A stretch of DNA of 64,000 nt, taken from the NCBI RefSeq assembly GCF_001858325.1, contig NZ_MBPP01000045.1:1-64000 (forward strand), in the 5' to 3' direction. The notes beneath the pieces were generated by a model, which was not told the DNA's origin, searched no databases, and worked only from the letters and a program-made list of their open reading frames with translations. The position numbers and the translations under genes were made by a program. Within the stretch, counting starts at the first letter, position 1. Each line of letters opens with the position of its first letter. The stretch is from Marinobacter sp. AC-23. Its GTDB lineage: Bacteria > Pseudomonadota > Gammaproteobacteria > Pseudomonadales > Oleiphilaceae. This document shows positions 19,889 to 28,675 of this stretch, piece after piece.

Positions 19889-21712
19889 ATGAGCCAAGAT
19901 AACGTTACTGCGATGGATCTGATGCGCAGCTTGCCGGGAGTCTTCAAGCGACTCCCGGCAATTGCCAAAGGCTATTACTACTACTCAGTCAAGGATGCGC
20001 GCAAACCCCTCACCCTCGGAACTCTCGTAGAGAAAAATGCCGAAAAGCATCGCGATAGACCTGCGGTGTTGTTTGAGGACCGCAGCATCACCTGGGGCGA
20101 GTTCAATGCCTGGTCCAACCGCATCGCGGCTTACTTTCAGGCTCAGGGCTTAAGCAAAGGCGACTCAATTGCCGTTTTCCTGGAGAATCGCCCGGAAATT
20201 CTCGCAGTGGTCACAGGCGCGGCCAAGATCGGCGTTGCCTGTGCCATGCTGAACTCCTCCCAAAGAGGAAAGGTGCTGGAGCACAGCATCAACCTGATAC
20301 AACCGAAAATGATCGTGATTGGCGAGGAGCTGGTGTCTGCATGTAATGACATCAAAGCCAGCCTTCAACTTGATCACCCCACGCCATTTCTGTTCCTTGC
20401 TGACACCAACACACTCAATGCCTTCGGCGACGCGCCTTCGGGCTACGCCAACATGGCACAGCAAGTGAGCACCTTCAACAGCAACAACCCGGTTCTGAGC
20501 GACCCGCCCAGAACTGGAGATACAGCAATTTACCTGTTCACCTCCGGCACCACCGGCCTGCCCAAGGCCGCTCCCGGATCACACACCAAGTTCGTGAAAG
20601 CCTACGGCGGCTTTGGCCTGATGGCGCTTTCCCTGACCCCGGACGACGTCTTCTACTGCACCCTGCCCCTGTACCATGGTACAGGGCTTGTAGTGTGCTG
20701 GAGTGCCGCCCTGGCGGGAGGATCTGCCTTCGCTCTGCGCCGAAAGTTCTCCGCCAGCGCCTTCTGGGACGACGTACGCCGCTACGATGCAACAGCCTTC
20801 GGCTACATTGGCGAACTCTGCCGCTACCTGCTGAATCAGCCGCCAAATGATCAGGATCGCAATCATCGCCTGACCAAAATGCTCGGCAATGGACTGCGAC
20901 CCTCCATCTGGACAGAGTTCAAGGACCGTTTTGGTATTGAAACCGTCTCGGAACTCTACGCCTCCAGTGAAGGCAACATCGGCTTCAGCAACTTCTTCAA
21001 CATGGATAACACCATCGGCTTATCTACGGCGCCGTATAAACTGGTGAAATTCCACGATGGCACCCGCGACCCAATTCGCAACGAGAAGGGCACGTTGCAG
21101 GAAGCCCTGAAAGGCGAGCCAGGTCTGCTTATTGGTGAAAATACCAAGAAGTGGGCTTTTGAAGGCTACACTCAAAAAGAAGCCACCGAAAAATCCCTCA
21201 TTCGGGATGCCTTCAAAAAAGGCGATGCCTGGTTCAACACAGGTGATGTGCTGAAACAAATTGGTTGTGGGCATCTGCAGTTTGTGGATCGAATGGGGGA
21301 CACCTTCCGCTGGAAAGGCGAGAACGTTTCCACTAACGAGGTCGAGAACATCATCGACGGTTCCGGCATGGTGGAAGAAGCCATCGTCTACGGCGTGGAA
21401 ATCCCCAAAACCAACGGCAAGGCGGGCATGGTAACGTTGGTACCGAACAGCCATTCCTTTGATATCAACAAACTGCTGATCTTCCTGCGAAACAACTTAC
21501 CGGCCTATGCAGTTCCGGTGTTCGTGCGGGTGACCAGCGCCATTGAGAAAACGGGAACCTTCAAGTACCGCAAGGTTGATATCCAGAAAGCCGGCTACAC
21601 TCTGGAGCGCCCAGATGAAGAGGTTTTCGCCTGGTTGCCCAAAACAGAGGGTTACGTGCAACTAACCTCCGAGCTGGTTTCGGATATTGATGCGGGACAA
21701 TTTAATTTTTGA
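19889..21712 (+). CDS. atuH: AtuH, FATP-type acyl-CoA synthetase
   Basis: 607-residue AMP-forming acyl-CoA synthetase of the FATP / very-long-chain type. The adenylation P-loop reads LFTSGTTGLPKAAPGSH near residue 213. The second motif YASSEGNIGF is typical of FATP-like enzymes rather than FadD (YGxTE). GDxxxxDxxGxxxFxxRxGDTFRWKGENVST is present near 452-476. It probably activates citronellic or geranic acid at the start of the pathway. Last gene of the atu operon, followed by a strong hairpin element at 21757-21864. Start ATG has GGAAAG upstream. Confidence 0.86.
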   Translation: MSQDNVTAMDLMRSLPGVFKRLPAIAKGYYYYSVKDARKPLTLGTLVEKNAEKHRDRPAVLFEDRSITWGEFNAWSNRIAAYFQAQGLSKGDSIAVFLENRPEILAVVTGAAKIGVACAMLNSSQRGKVLEHSINLIQPKMIVIGEELVSACNDIKASLQLDHPTPFLFLADTNTLNAFGDAPSGYANMAQQVSTFNSNNPVLSDPPRTGDTAIYLFTSGTTGLPKAAPGSHTKFVKAYGGFGLMALSLTPDDVFYCTLPLYHGTGLVVCWSAALAGGSAFALRRKFSASAFWDDVRRYDATAFGYIGELCRYLLNQPPNDQDRNHRLTKMLGNGLRPSIWTEFKDRFGIETVSELYASSEGNIGFSNFFNMDNTIGLSTAPYKLVKFHDGTRDPIRNEKGTLQEALKGEPGLLIGENTKKWAFEGYTQKEATEKSLIRDAFKKGDAWFNTGDVLKQIGCGHLQFVDRMGDTFRWKGENVSTNEVENIIDGSGMVEEAIVYGVEIPKTNGKAGMVTLVPNSHSFDINKLLIFLRNNLPAYAVPVFVRVTSAIEKTGTFKYRKVDIQKAGYTLERPDEEVFAWLPKTEGYVQLTSELVSDIDAGQFNF

Positions 21713-21756
21713 CCTTGGCATTAGTGCATTATCGGATATAACCGAGAAGTCAGATC

Positions 21757-21864
21757 GTAAGAGTGGGCGGCCCCTCCCAAAAATGTCGGAGGCCATGGAT
21801 GGCCGGAGTCAAGCGCACACGGACGTGCTTGTAGCGGTTTTTGGGAGGGGCCGCCCACTCTTAC
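21757..21864. repeat. Long-arm hairpin element, copy 2
   Basis: Perfect 27-bp inverted repeat (21757-21783 and 21838-21864) enclosing a 54-base core. The core is in the same orientation as copy 1 (minus-strand sense) and contains two inner hairpins, GCAC-GTCCGT-GTGC and GGCCATCCATGGCC. It lies between the convergent genes atuH and the quinone oxidoreductase and probably acts as a bidirectional terminator or mRNA 3' end, although no clean T tract follows. Confidence 0.85.
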
Positions 21865-21901
21865 TTACTCCCGAACCATCAGGCTACAATTAGGCAGCAA
21901 C

Positions 21902-22882
21902 TCATGAGCCAACCTTAAGCACCACCTTCCCGGTAGCTCGGCGCTCGGTCAGCGCACCCAACGCCTTGGCATAATCCTCGAACTCGAATACTTCACTGAT
22001 GTTCGGATCGATTTTGCCTTCAGCATAAAGCGTCATCAACTCCATCATATTCTGAGCACTCACCTCTGGCTCTCGCTGAGTAAAGCTACCCCAGAACACA
22101 CCAACAACAGAGCAACCTTTCAGCAGCATCAGATTCGCTGGAACCTTGGGGATATCGCCTGCGGCGAAACCAACAATCAGGTGACGACCGTTCCAGGCCA
22201 TGGCCCGCAATGCCTGCTCAGTGAAATCGCCACCCACAGGATCGTAAATCACATCCACGCCCTTGCTATTGGTCAGGCGTTTTACAGCGTCTTTCAGCGG
22301 TTCCTCTGTGTAATTAATCAGCTCATCCGCACCTGCCGCTTTGGCAATCTCAAGCTTCTCAGCTGAACTGGCCGCAGCAATCACGTGGGCGCCCATGGCT
22401 TTACCCAACTCTACCGTTGCCAGGCCTACACCGCCGCTGGCACCCAACACCAGAAGACTCTCGCCCGGTTGGATATTGGCGCGCTGCTTAAGAGCGTGGT
22501 AGGACGTACCGTAAACCATGGTGAACGCTGCCGCCTTTTCGTCACTCATACCTTCGGGTATCGGCAGCAAGTTGTGCTCAGGCACGATCACTTCTTCAGC
22601 AAAGGCTCCGTACCCGGTCAGGCCAGCTACACGGTCGCCGACTTTAAAGCGGGTTACCTTATCGCCCACCGCAATGACTTCGCCGGACATTTCGCCGCCC
22701 GGCGAAAAAGGCATGGTCGGCTTGAGCTGGTATTTGCCTTCGATAATCAATGTGTCGGGAAAATTCAGGCCCGCCGCTTTTACGCGCACTTTAACACCGC
22801 GGCCTTTGGCTTCCGGGCTGGGTACATCCTCAATAACCAGGGTTTCCGCTGGCCCATATTCTTTACAGAGGATCGCTTTCAT
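21902..22882 (-). CDS. NADPH:quinone oxidoreductase family protein
   Basis: 326-residue medium-chain dehydrogenase/reductase without the catalytic or structural zinc ligands, so of the quinone oxidoreductase (zeta-crystallin) type. The NADPH-binding motif GASGGVGLATVELGKAMGA is at about residues 145-163; the N-terminal GroES-like domain contains AAGLNFPDTLIIEGKYQ. Likely reduces quinones or enones with NADPH. It converges with atuH across the hairpin element and is otherwise a single-gene unit. Start preceded by CAAAGGAGTCACC. Confidence 0.85.
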   Translation of the reverse strand: MKAILCKEYGPAETLVIEDVPSPEAKGRGVKVRVKAAGLNFPDTLIIEGKYQLKPTMPFSPGGEMSGEVIAVGDKVTRFKVGDRVAGLTGYGAFAEEVIVPEHNLLPIPEGMSDEKAAAFTMVYGTSYHALKQRANIQPGESLLVLGASGGVGLATVELGKAMGAHVIAAASSAEKLEIAKAAGADELINYTEEPLKDAVKRLTNSKGVDVIYDPVGGDFTEQALRAMAWNGRHLIVGFAAGDIPKVPANLMLLKGCSVVGVFWGSFTQREPEVSAQNMMELMTLYAEGKIDPNISEVFEFEDYAKALGALTERRATGKVVLKVGS

Positions 22883-23106
22883 GGTGACTCCTTTGATGAA
22901 ACTCTATTGTTATCGAATCTCGCCAAGCTAAACAGACTCTCGCCATGAAGCAAATAAAGAACCTTTATCAAGATTAATAAGCACCGCTTATACCCTGTTC
23001 ATTACGGGCACCTGCCCGAAGATGAATCGGGCGCGGTTTTCCGTTATTCTGCGCGCTCCTGATCCGAGCTGTTCAAAAACCATCCGTCTTTCTTTCAGGG
23101 TTCACT

Positions 23107-23718
23107 ATGCCAGATATTGTCTACTCTCTTGAAATGATAGGAATTGTCGCCTTCGCCATATCAGGCATGATGGTTGCTCGTTCCAAAAACATGGATCCGG
23201 TTGGTGTTTTCACTATCGGGTTTATTACGGCTCTGGGCGGCGGAACCCTGCGCGATATCATTATGGACAACCATCCCCTGTACTGGATCAAGCACGAAGA
23301 ACAGCCCATTTTAATTCTGGCCATGGCGGTTGTGTTCAGCTACTGGAAGCACACAGAACGCATTCGCGGGTCATGGATTGTGTTTCCGGATGCCATAGGG
23401 CTCGGCACTTTCTCGATACTGGGGGCGCAACTGGCTCTCGACATGGGCCACTCGTGGTTTATCGCTTCACTGCTCGGCGTAATGACAGGCACGTTCGGGG
23501 GCGCCCTACGCGACACCCTTTGTAACGAAGTGCCGTTTATTTTCCGGAAAGATCAAATCTACGCATCTATTTCATTTGCAGGCTGCTGGCTCTATTTCCT
23601 TTGCCAGTGGGGCTTGGAAAGCGAAACTCTATCGCTGACCATCGGGCTTCTCTTTATCGTTATTGTCCGGATGGCTGCGGTCCGCTTTGATATCCGTTTA
23701 CAGCGCGATCCGGCGTGA
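23107..23718 (+). CDS. TRIC-type cation channel family protein (UPF0126)
   Basis: 203-residue inner-membrane protein with about seven hydrophobic helices arranged as two repeats. The repeats carry the family signatures GGGTLRDIIMD (about residues 41-51) and GGALRDTLCNEVPFIF (about 128-143). Bacterial TRIC proteins form trimeric K+-permeable channels; the physiological role in gammaproteobacteria is unclear. Start preceded by TCAGGGTTCACT. A strong terminator follows at 23784. Confidence 0.85.
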   Translation: MPDIVYSLEMIGIVAFAISGMMVARSKNMDPVGVFTIGFITALGGGTLRDIIMDNHPLYWIKHEEQPILILAMAVVFSYWKHTERIRGSWIVFPDAIGLGTFSILGAQLALDMGHSWFIASLLGVMTGTFGGALRDTLCNEVPFIFRKDQIYASISFAGCWLYFLCQWGLESETLSLTIGLLFIVIVRMAAVRFDIRLQRDPA

Positions 23719-23783
23719 AGCGAATGACGAGTAGCCAGACAACCCTGCACGTCCAATCATCTCTTGGCCTGAGCTCGCTCAGC

Positions 23784-23803
23784 CGGTAAGATTACCGTTT
23801 TTT
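23784..23803 (+). terminator. Rho-independent terminator after the TRIC gene
   Basis: CGGTAA-GA-TTACCG perfect six-base stem directly followed by six T. It lies 66 bases after the stop of the TRIC-family gene and about 85 bases before the purine permease start, so it isolates the two units. Confidence 0.85.
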
Positions 23804-23887
23804 CACGCAGCACCTTCTCGTTTAACGACTGTTTTTCGTTCTCAAAAGACTTCCACACTCAGACATCCTGAAAGGCAGACACCCGTC

Positions 23888-25186
23888 ATGCTCGAACGAC
23901 TGTTCAAACTCCAGGCCCACGGCACCAACGTTCGTAAAGAACTGGTTGCAGGCATCACCACCTTTTTGACCATGGCTTACGTAATCGTGGTCAACCCGGA
24001 CATTTTGTCTTCCACCGGCATGGATTTTGGCGCCGTGTTTGTTGCCACCTGCCTGGCCGCAGCCATCGGCACCCTGATTATGGGTCTGTGGGCAAACTAT
24101 CCGATCGCCCTGGCTCCGGGCATGGGCCTGAACGCCTTTTTCTCCTTCACGGTTGTGGGCAGCCTTGGTTACAGTTGGCAGGTGGCGCTTGGCGCAGTTT
24201 TTCTCTCTGGCCTGATCTTCTTCCTGCTGAGCATTTTCAAGATCCGCGAATGGATCATTAACAGCATTCCTATGTCTTTACGCTTTGGAATTTCTGCAGG
24301 TATCGGCTTTTTCCTGGCGCTGATCGCCCTGAAAAATGCAGGCATCGTAGTGGACAACCCAGCCACACTAGTTGGTCTGGGCGAGCTAAAAGCTGCAGAA
24401 AGCCTGCTTTTCTTTGGTGGGTTTGTACTCATTTGTGCATTGTCGTTCCGCCGCATAACCGGTGCCGTCATGATTGGCATCATTGCAGTGACCGTGATCG
24501 CGATGCTGTTGGGCATGGTGGAATACAATGGTTTCTTCGCCGCGCCGCCAAGCCTTGCACCTACTTTTATGCAACTGGATATTGCCGGCGCCTTGAATGT
24601 TGGCATGATCAGTATTGTGTTCGCGTTCCTGTTTGTAGATCTGTTCGACACCTCAGGTACGCTCATTGGTGCCGCCCAGCGCGGCGGCCTGCTGGACAAA
24701 GATGGCAAACTCCCACGCTTGGGCCGCGCTCTGATGTCTGACTCTGTTGCGAGCATGTCTGGCGCTGCTCTGGGCACCTCAACCACCACCAGCTACATTG
24801 AGTCGACCGCAGGCATTTCTGCCGGCGGGCGCACTGGCCTGACCTCTGTGGTTGTGGCGCTTCTGTTTCTTGCGTGCCTGCTGCTGTCGCCGATTGCCAG
24901 CATTATTCCTCCCTACGCCACGGCTCCAGCACTGCTATACGTTGCGGTATTGATGGCCAGTGGCCTTAAGCTGATAGACTGGGACGATATTACAGAAGCC
25001 GCTCCGGCTGTCGTTACAGCGCTGATGATGCCCCTTACGTTCTCTATCGCTAACGGCATTGCACTGGGCTTTATCACTTATGCTGTGATCAAAGCTCTGA
25101 GCGGACGCTGGACAGAGCTGAACCTGAGTGTTGTGGTGATCGCGATCGTTTTCATCCTGAAATTCATGTTTCTGGACGCGGCTTAA
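23888..25186 (+). CDS. NCS2-family purine permease (AzgA/PbuG-like)
   Basis: 432-residue polytopic permease of the AzgA-like branch of the NCS2 family, importing hypoxanthine, guanine or adenine with protons. The N-terminus RKELVAGITTFLTMAYVIVVNPDILSSTGMD and the motif ALAPGMGLNAFFSFTVV are characteristic of this branch, as is DLFDTSGTLIGAAQRGGLLD near residue 245. It lies 29 bases upstream of apt on the same strand, which supports a purine salvage unit; adenine is therefore a reasonable substrate guess. I looked for a purine riboswitch in the leader and saw none. Confidence 0.87.
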   Translation: MLERLFKLQAHGTNVRKELVAGITTFLTMAYVIVVNPDILSSTGMDFGAVFVATCLAAAIGTLIMGLWANYPIALAPGMGLNAFFSFTVVGSLGYSWQVALGAVFLSGLIFFLLSIFKIREWIINSIPMSLRFGISAGIGFFLALIALKNAGIVVDNPATLVGLGELKAAESLLFFGGFVLICALSFRRITGAVMIGIIAVTVIAMLLGMVEYNGFFAAPPSLAPTFMQLDIAGALNVGMISIVFAFLFVDLFDTSGTLIGAAQRGGLLDKDGKLPRLGRALMSDSVASMSGAALGTSTTTSYIESTAGISAGGRTGLTSVVVALLFLACLLLSPIASIIPPYATAPALLYVAVLMASGLKLIDWDDITEAAPAVVTALMMPLTFSIANGIALGFITYAVIKALSGRWTELNLSVVVIAIVFILKFMFLDAA

Positions 25187-25215
25187 GCTGAACTCAGAAT
25201 GAGAGCCTGATTTTT

Positions 25216-25758
25216 ATGGATTACTTTTCTCAAAGCATCAAGCAAGCCATTCGCACAGTGCCAGATTGGCCCAAGCCCGGCGTTGCCTTTCGCGACATCA
25301 CCACGGTTTTGCAGGATAAAACCGCTTTCCGGAAGCTGATCGATGCTTTCGTTCACCGCTATCACGGCCAAAACATTGATGCCGTGGCTGCGGTAGATGC
25401 CCGAGGGTTCATCATTGGCTCGGCCTTGGCCTATGAGCTTAACGCCTCTCTGGTTTTGGTGCGTAAAAAGGGCAAACTGCCGTTCGATACCTTGGTCGAA
25501 GACTATGAGCTTGAATACGGAACGGCATCCGTAGAGCTGCACCAGGATGCATTCAAACCCGGTGACCAAGTTGTGCTGGTGGACGATCTGATTGCCACCG
25601 GCGGCACCATGCTGGCAGCTGCCCGGCTGATTCGCCGTATTGGCGCTGAAATTATAGAAGTTGCTGCGATGATCGACCTCCCCGATCTTGGTGGGTCAGC
25701 CAAGCTGCAAGAAGAGGGCCTGAAGGTCTATACTGTATGCTCGTTCGAGGGCGAATAG
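25216..25758 (+). CDS. apt: Adenine phosphoribosyltransferase
   Basis: 180-residue type I phosphoribosyltransferase converting adenine and PRPP to AMP. The PRPP-binding motif [14 protein letters not shown] lies at residues 119-132, and the adenine-side motif [16 protein letters not shown] at 60-75. Length is normal for Apt. It is probably cotranscribed with the purine permease just upstream: import and salvage in one unit. Confidence 0.94.
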   Translation: MDYFSQSIKQAIRTVPDWPKPGVAFRDITTVLQDKTAFRKLIDAFVHRYHGQNIDAVAAVDARGFIIGSALAYELNASLVLVRKKGKLPFDTLVEDYELEYGTASVELHQDAFKPGDQVVLVDDLIATGGTMLAAARLIRRIGAEIIEVAAMIDLPDLGGSAKLQEEGLKVYTVCSFEGE

Positions 25759-25835
25759 AGACTTCACCTCAATCTATTGAGTGAGTGCTGACGGGGCTCG
25801 TTGCCGGAGCATATAGAGAGCATTGGGAGGTCACC

Positions 25836-26498
25836 ATGGATCATTATCAACACCAATGGAAAGACGGCACACCGGTGCACCTGCCATTGGGTAAAATCGT
25901 TTGCGTTGGCCGCAACTACGCCGAACACGCCAAAGAACTCAACAATCCGGTACCCGCAGAACCCCTACTGTTCATCAAACCGGCTACCGCCGCAGTGCAT
26001 GTAACACGCCCTCTGAGCTTTCCTGCCAACCAGGGACAGATGCACTTTGAAACCGAGCTGGCGGTGTTGATTGGCAAACCGTTAACCAATGCCTCTGCCA
26101 GCGAAGCTCAGGCGGCTATTCTTGGCTATGGCCTGGCGCTGGATTTGACCCTGCGGGATCTGCAAAACCAGCTCAAAGAAAAAGGCCACCCCTGGGAGCG
26201 GGCCAAAGCTTTTGATGGCGCCTGCCCCCTATCTCCGTTTGTGGCAGCGGAGCACTTTCGTAACGACCATATTATCTTCAGCCTAAATATCAACGAGCGA
26301 CGTCAGCAAAGCGGCGATACCCGCGACATGCTGTTCCCGATCATTCCGTTGCTGGCTCATATAAGTAGCCATTTCACGCTACTGCCGGGCGACGTGGTGC
26401 TCACAGGCACACCGAAAGGCGTTGGCCCACTGCTCTCAGGGCAAACCCTGGCGCTGCAACTGGAGGATAAGTTGTCTGTCTCCACCAAAGTGGTTTAA
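25836..26498 (+). CDS. Fumarylacetoacetate hydrolase family protein
   Basis: 220-residue FAH-family enzyme of the YcgM / acylpyruvase type. The family core is intact: KIVCVGRNYAEHAKEL at the N-terminus, metal-binding E-x-E in HFETELAVLIGK, LDLTLRDLQ, KAFDGACPLSPF and the C-terminal GDVVLTGTPKGVGPL. Members hydrolyse or decarboxylate 2-oxo or acylpyruvate compounds. The start at 25836 is fixed by a perfect GGGAGG five bases upstream; an in-frame GTG at 25785 lacks such a site. Substrate unknown. Confidence 0.86.
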   Translation: MDHYQHQWKDGTPVHLPLGKIVCVGRNYAEHAKELNNPVPAEPLLFIKPATAAVHVTRPLSFPANQGQMHFETELAVLIGKPLTNASASEAQAAILGYGLALDLTLRDLQNQLKEKGHPWERAKAFDGACPLSPFVAAEHFRNDHIIFSLNINERRQQSGDTRDMLFPIIPLLAHISSHFTLLPGDVVLTGTPKGVGPLLSGQTLALQLEDKLSVSTKVV

Positions 26499-26545
26499 CT
26501 TGGGCTGACACAATCTTTCTTTCTGAAGAGCACGTATAGTCAAGC

Positions 26546-27850
26546 ATGGCAAAAAAACCGGTTACCTCACGCAGTGGTCGTTTCTTCAAGCTTGCCGGCA
26601 TGACTGCCTCGGTGGCGAGCCAGTACGCTGGCCAGAAAGCGCGCAGCGTGTTCAGCAGTGAAAACGACGACGGCGCTCGCAGCGAAAGCTACACCCGCAT
26701 GGCCAATCGTATTACCGACACCCTCGGTGAAATGAAAGGTGCTGCCATGAAGGTGGGCCAAATTGCCTCCCAGACCCAGGATTTTCTGCCTAGGGAGTTT
26801 TCGGACGCGCTTCAGAAGCTGCAGAAAGAAGCGCCGCCGATGCCTTTCGAAATTATTCTCGAGCAGGTAGAGACCGAACTAGGCAAGCCGGTTGGCGAGC
26901 TTTTTGAGTACCTGCAAGAAACGCCTTATGCCGCAGCATCAATCGGTCAAGTCCACCGCGCCAGGTTACACGATGGGACCGATGTGATTGTGAAGGTGCA
27001 GTACCCAGGCGTGGATGAGTCCTGCGATTCCGACCTGAAGCAACTGCGCCTTGCCCTTAAGCTTGGCGGCCTGCTGAAAATGCCGAAAGAGTCGGTGGAT
27101 CAGTTGTTCACGGAGATTCGTGAGCGCCTGCGCGAAGAGCTGGATTATGAGAACGAGGCCCGCAATATTGATCTGTTCCGGGACTTTCACCAGAACGACC
27201 CATGGGTGGTTATTCCTTCCGTAATACTCAGCCACTCTACCCGCCATGTGCTTACACTGGCGCTTGAGGAAGGCGACCACGTGAGCGAGGTTACGCCGGA
27301 GCGCTACGATCAGGCCACGATCAATCTGATCGGTCATCGTATGTTTACCACCATGGCGGATCAGCTATTCCGCTTTCAGTGCATTCATGGCGACCCTCAC
27401 GCCGGGAATTTTGCGTATCGGCCAGACGGCAGCATTGTGATGTACGATTTTGGCTGCGTTAAAAAGCTAAAGCCGGAGATTGTTGAGGCTTACCGTAATG
27501 CGATTACGGCAGCGTTGGCTCAGGATTATAAGGCGCTGGATACGTATTTGATTGATTTGGGTGCGCGGGTTGGGAGTCAACCGGCTATTGATGAGGCTTA
27601 CTATGCTATGTGGCGGGACATTTTAATTGTGCCGTTTAATTCAGAGCAGCCTTATGATTTTGGCGAATCCAGTATTCATAAGCATGTGGCGGCAAAAACG
27701 AGCACGGTGTTTAAGTATCTGGATTCGTTCAAGCCGCCGGTTGAGAGTATTTTTATTGACCGGATGATTGCGGGGCACTATTGGATGCTGAAGCGGCTGG
27801 GGGTGCAGGCGGCTTTTGGTGAAGAGCTTCGCCAGTATCTTGAAGTTTAA
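26546..27850 (+). CDS. ABC1/AarF (UbiB-like) atypical kinase
   Basis: 434-residue protein of the UbiB/ADCK family. The N-terminal KxGQ motif reads MKVGQIASQTQD (about residues 71-82), the alanine-rich nucleotide loop AAASIGQVHRARL follows near 133, and the kinase-like motifs are present: VIVKVQYPGV, ELDYENEARN, HGDPHAGNF and YDFGCVKKL. Such proteins support quinone or lipid metabolism with atypical ATPase activity. It is shorter than UbiB and lacks UbiB's C-terminal membrane helices, so it is a soluble AarF-type paralogue rather than UbiB itself. It is followed by a hairpin element. Confidence 0.85.
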   Translation: MAKKPVTSRSGRFFKLAGMTASVASQYAGQKARSVFSSENDDGARSESYTRMANRITDTLGEMKGAAMKVGQIASQTQDFLPREFSDALQKLQKEAPPMPFEIILEQVETELGKPVGELFEYLQETPYAAASIGQVHRARLHDGTDVIVKVQYPGVDESCDSDLKQLRLALKLGGLLKMPKESVDQLFTEIRERLREELDYENEARNIDLFRDFHQNDPWVVIPSVILSHSTRHVLTLALEEGDHVSEVTPERYDQATINLIGHRMFTTMADQLFRFQCIHGDPHAGNFAYRPDGSIVMYDFGCVKKLKPEIVEAYRNAITAALAQDYKALDTYLIDLGARVGSQPAIDEAYYAMWRDILIVPFNSEQPYDFGESSIHKHVAAKTSTVFKYLDSFKPPVESIFIDRMIAGHYWMLKRLGVQAAFGEELRQYLEV

Positions 27851-27856
27851 GGGTAG

Positions 27857-27962
27857 GTCCGGCTGACGTACCCGTTTCAAAACACGCTGTGAATACGTCC
27901 GTGTACGCTTGGCTCCGCCATCCATGCTCCGCACAGTTTTGAAACGGGTACGTCAGCCGGAC
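27857..27962. repeat. Long-arm hairpin element, copy 3
   Basis: Perfect 27-bp inverted repeat (27857-27883 and 27936-27962) around a 52-base core. The core is in the opposite orientation to copies 1 and 2 and begins ACGCTGTGAATACGTCC. It contains the two inner hairpins, the second weaker here. It lies between the convergent ABC1 and sirtuin genes. The outer flank TCGAGCTT is shared with copy 4. Confidence 0.85.
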
Positions 27963-27991
27963 TCGAGCTTCACGGTTACCTGAAACTCTGA

Positions 27992-28675
27992 CTACCTAGC
28001 CAAGAAGTTCGCTGCCCATTCTGCAACGCCCTCACCTGCCCCTTTTCGGATGACTCTTGCGCGGGACACGCCTGCTGGTTCGCCGGGGTCTATCACTGTA
28101 ATCGGCACATCTCTCTCAACCTCATGAACCAGCCCCGCCGCGGGATAAACCTGTAACGATGTACCAACGATCAGCAGGTCGTCAGCAGTGCGGACTATAT
28201 CGGCTGCCGCCTGGAGCATGGGGACTTCTTCGCCGAACCAGACAATGTGGGGTCGCAGTTGCTGGCCGTGCTGGCATGTCTCGCCAACTTCTATGTCCCG
28301 GTAGCCTATGTCGTAAACCAGTTCTGGATTAACCGAGCTACGGGCTTTTGTGAGTTCGCCGTGGAGGTGGATTACGTTACTGGAGCCGCCGCGTTCGTGC
28401 AGGTCGTCTATGTTTTGGGTGACGATGGTTACACGGTGGTGCTGCTCCAGTTCGGCGAGCAGGCAGTGGGCGCGGTTTGGCTGGGCCGAGACGAGCTGTT
28501 GCCGGCGTTCGTTGTAGAAACGCAGCACCAGTTCCTGATTGCGGGCGAAGGCTTCGGGGGTGGCAACGTCGTATACGCTGTGTTGCTCCCAGAGGCCGCC
28601 GTTATCGCGGAAGGTGGAGAGGCCACTTTCGGCGCTGATGCCAGCGCCGGTGAGTACTACGATGTGCCGTTGCAT
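27992..28675 (-). CDS. cobB: NAD-dependent protein deacylase (sirtuin), zinc cysteines absent
   Basis: 227-residue class III sirtuin. The NAD-binding motifs GAGISAESGLSTFRDNGGLW (residues 10-29) and TQNIDDLHERGG (86-97) and catalytic His105 in IHLHGEL are intact. The FYNERR motif provides Tyr54 and Arg57, the pair used by SIRT5/CobB-type enzymes for succinyl or malonyl-lysine. The small domain where four zinc-binding Cys are expected (about 110-140) holds only one Cys, so this belongs to a zinc-less branch. The ATG overlaps the stop of the upstream dehydrogenase gene (TAATG), indicating coupling. Confidence 0.88.
   Translation of the reverse strand: MQRHIVVLTGAGISAESGLSTFRDNGGLWEQHSVYDVATPEAFARNQELVLRFYNERRQQLVSAQPNRAHCLLAELEQHHRVTIVTQNIDDLHERGGSSNVIHLHGELTKARSSVNPELVYDIGYRDIEVGETCQHGQQLRPHIVWFGEEVPMLQAAADIVRTADDLLIVGTSLQVYPAAGLVHEVERDVPITVIDPGEPAGVSRARVIRKGAGEGVAEWAANFLAR

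Noticed and set aside
23719..23887. Purine riboswitch before the NCS2 permease
   Set aside because: No conserved three-way-junction sequence was found; the only structure is a simple Rho-independent terminator for the preceding gene.
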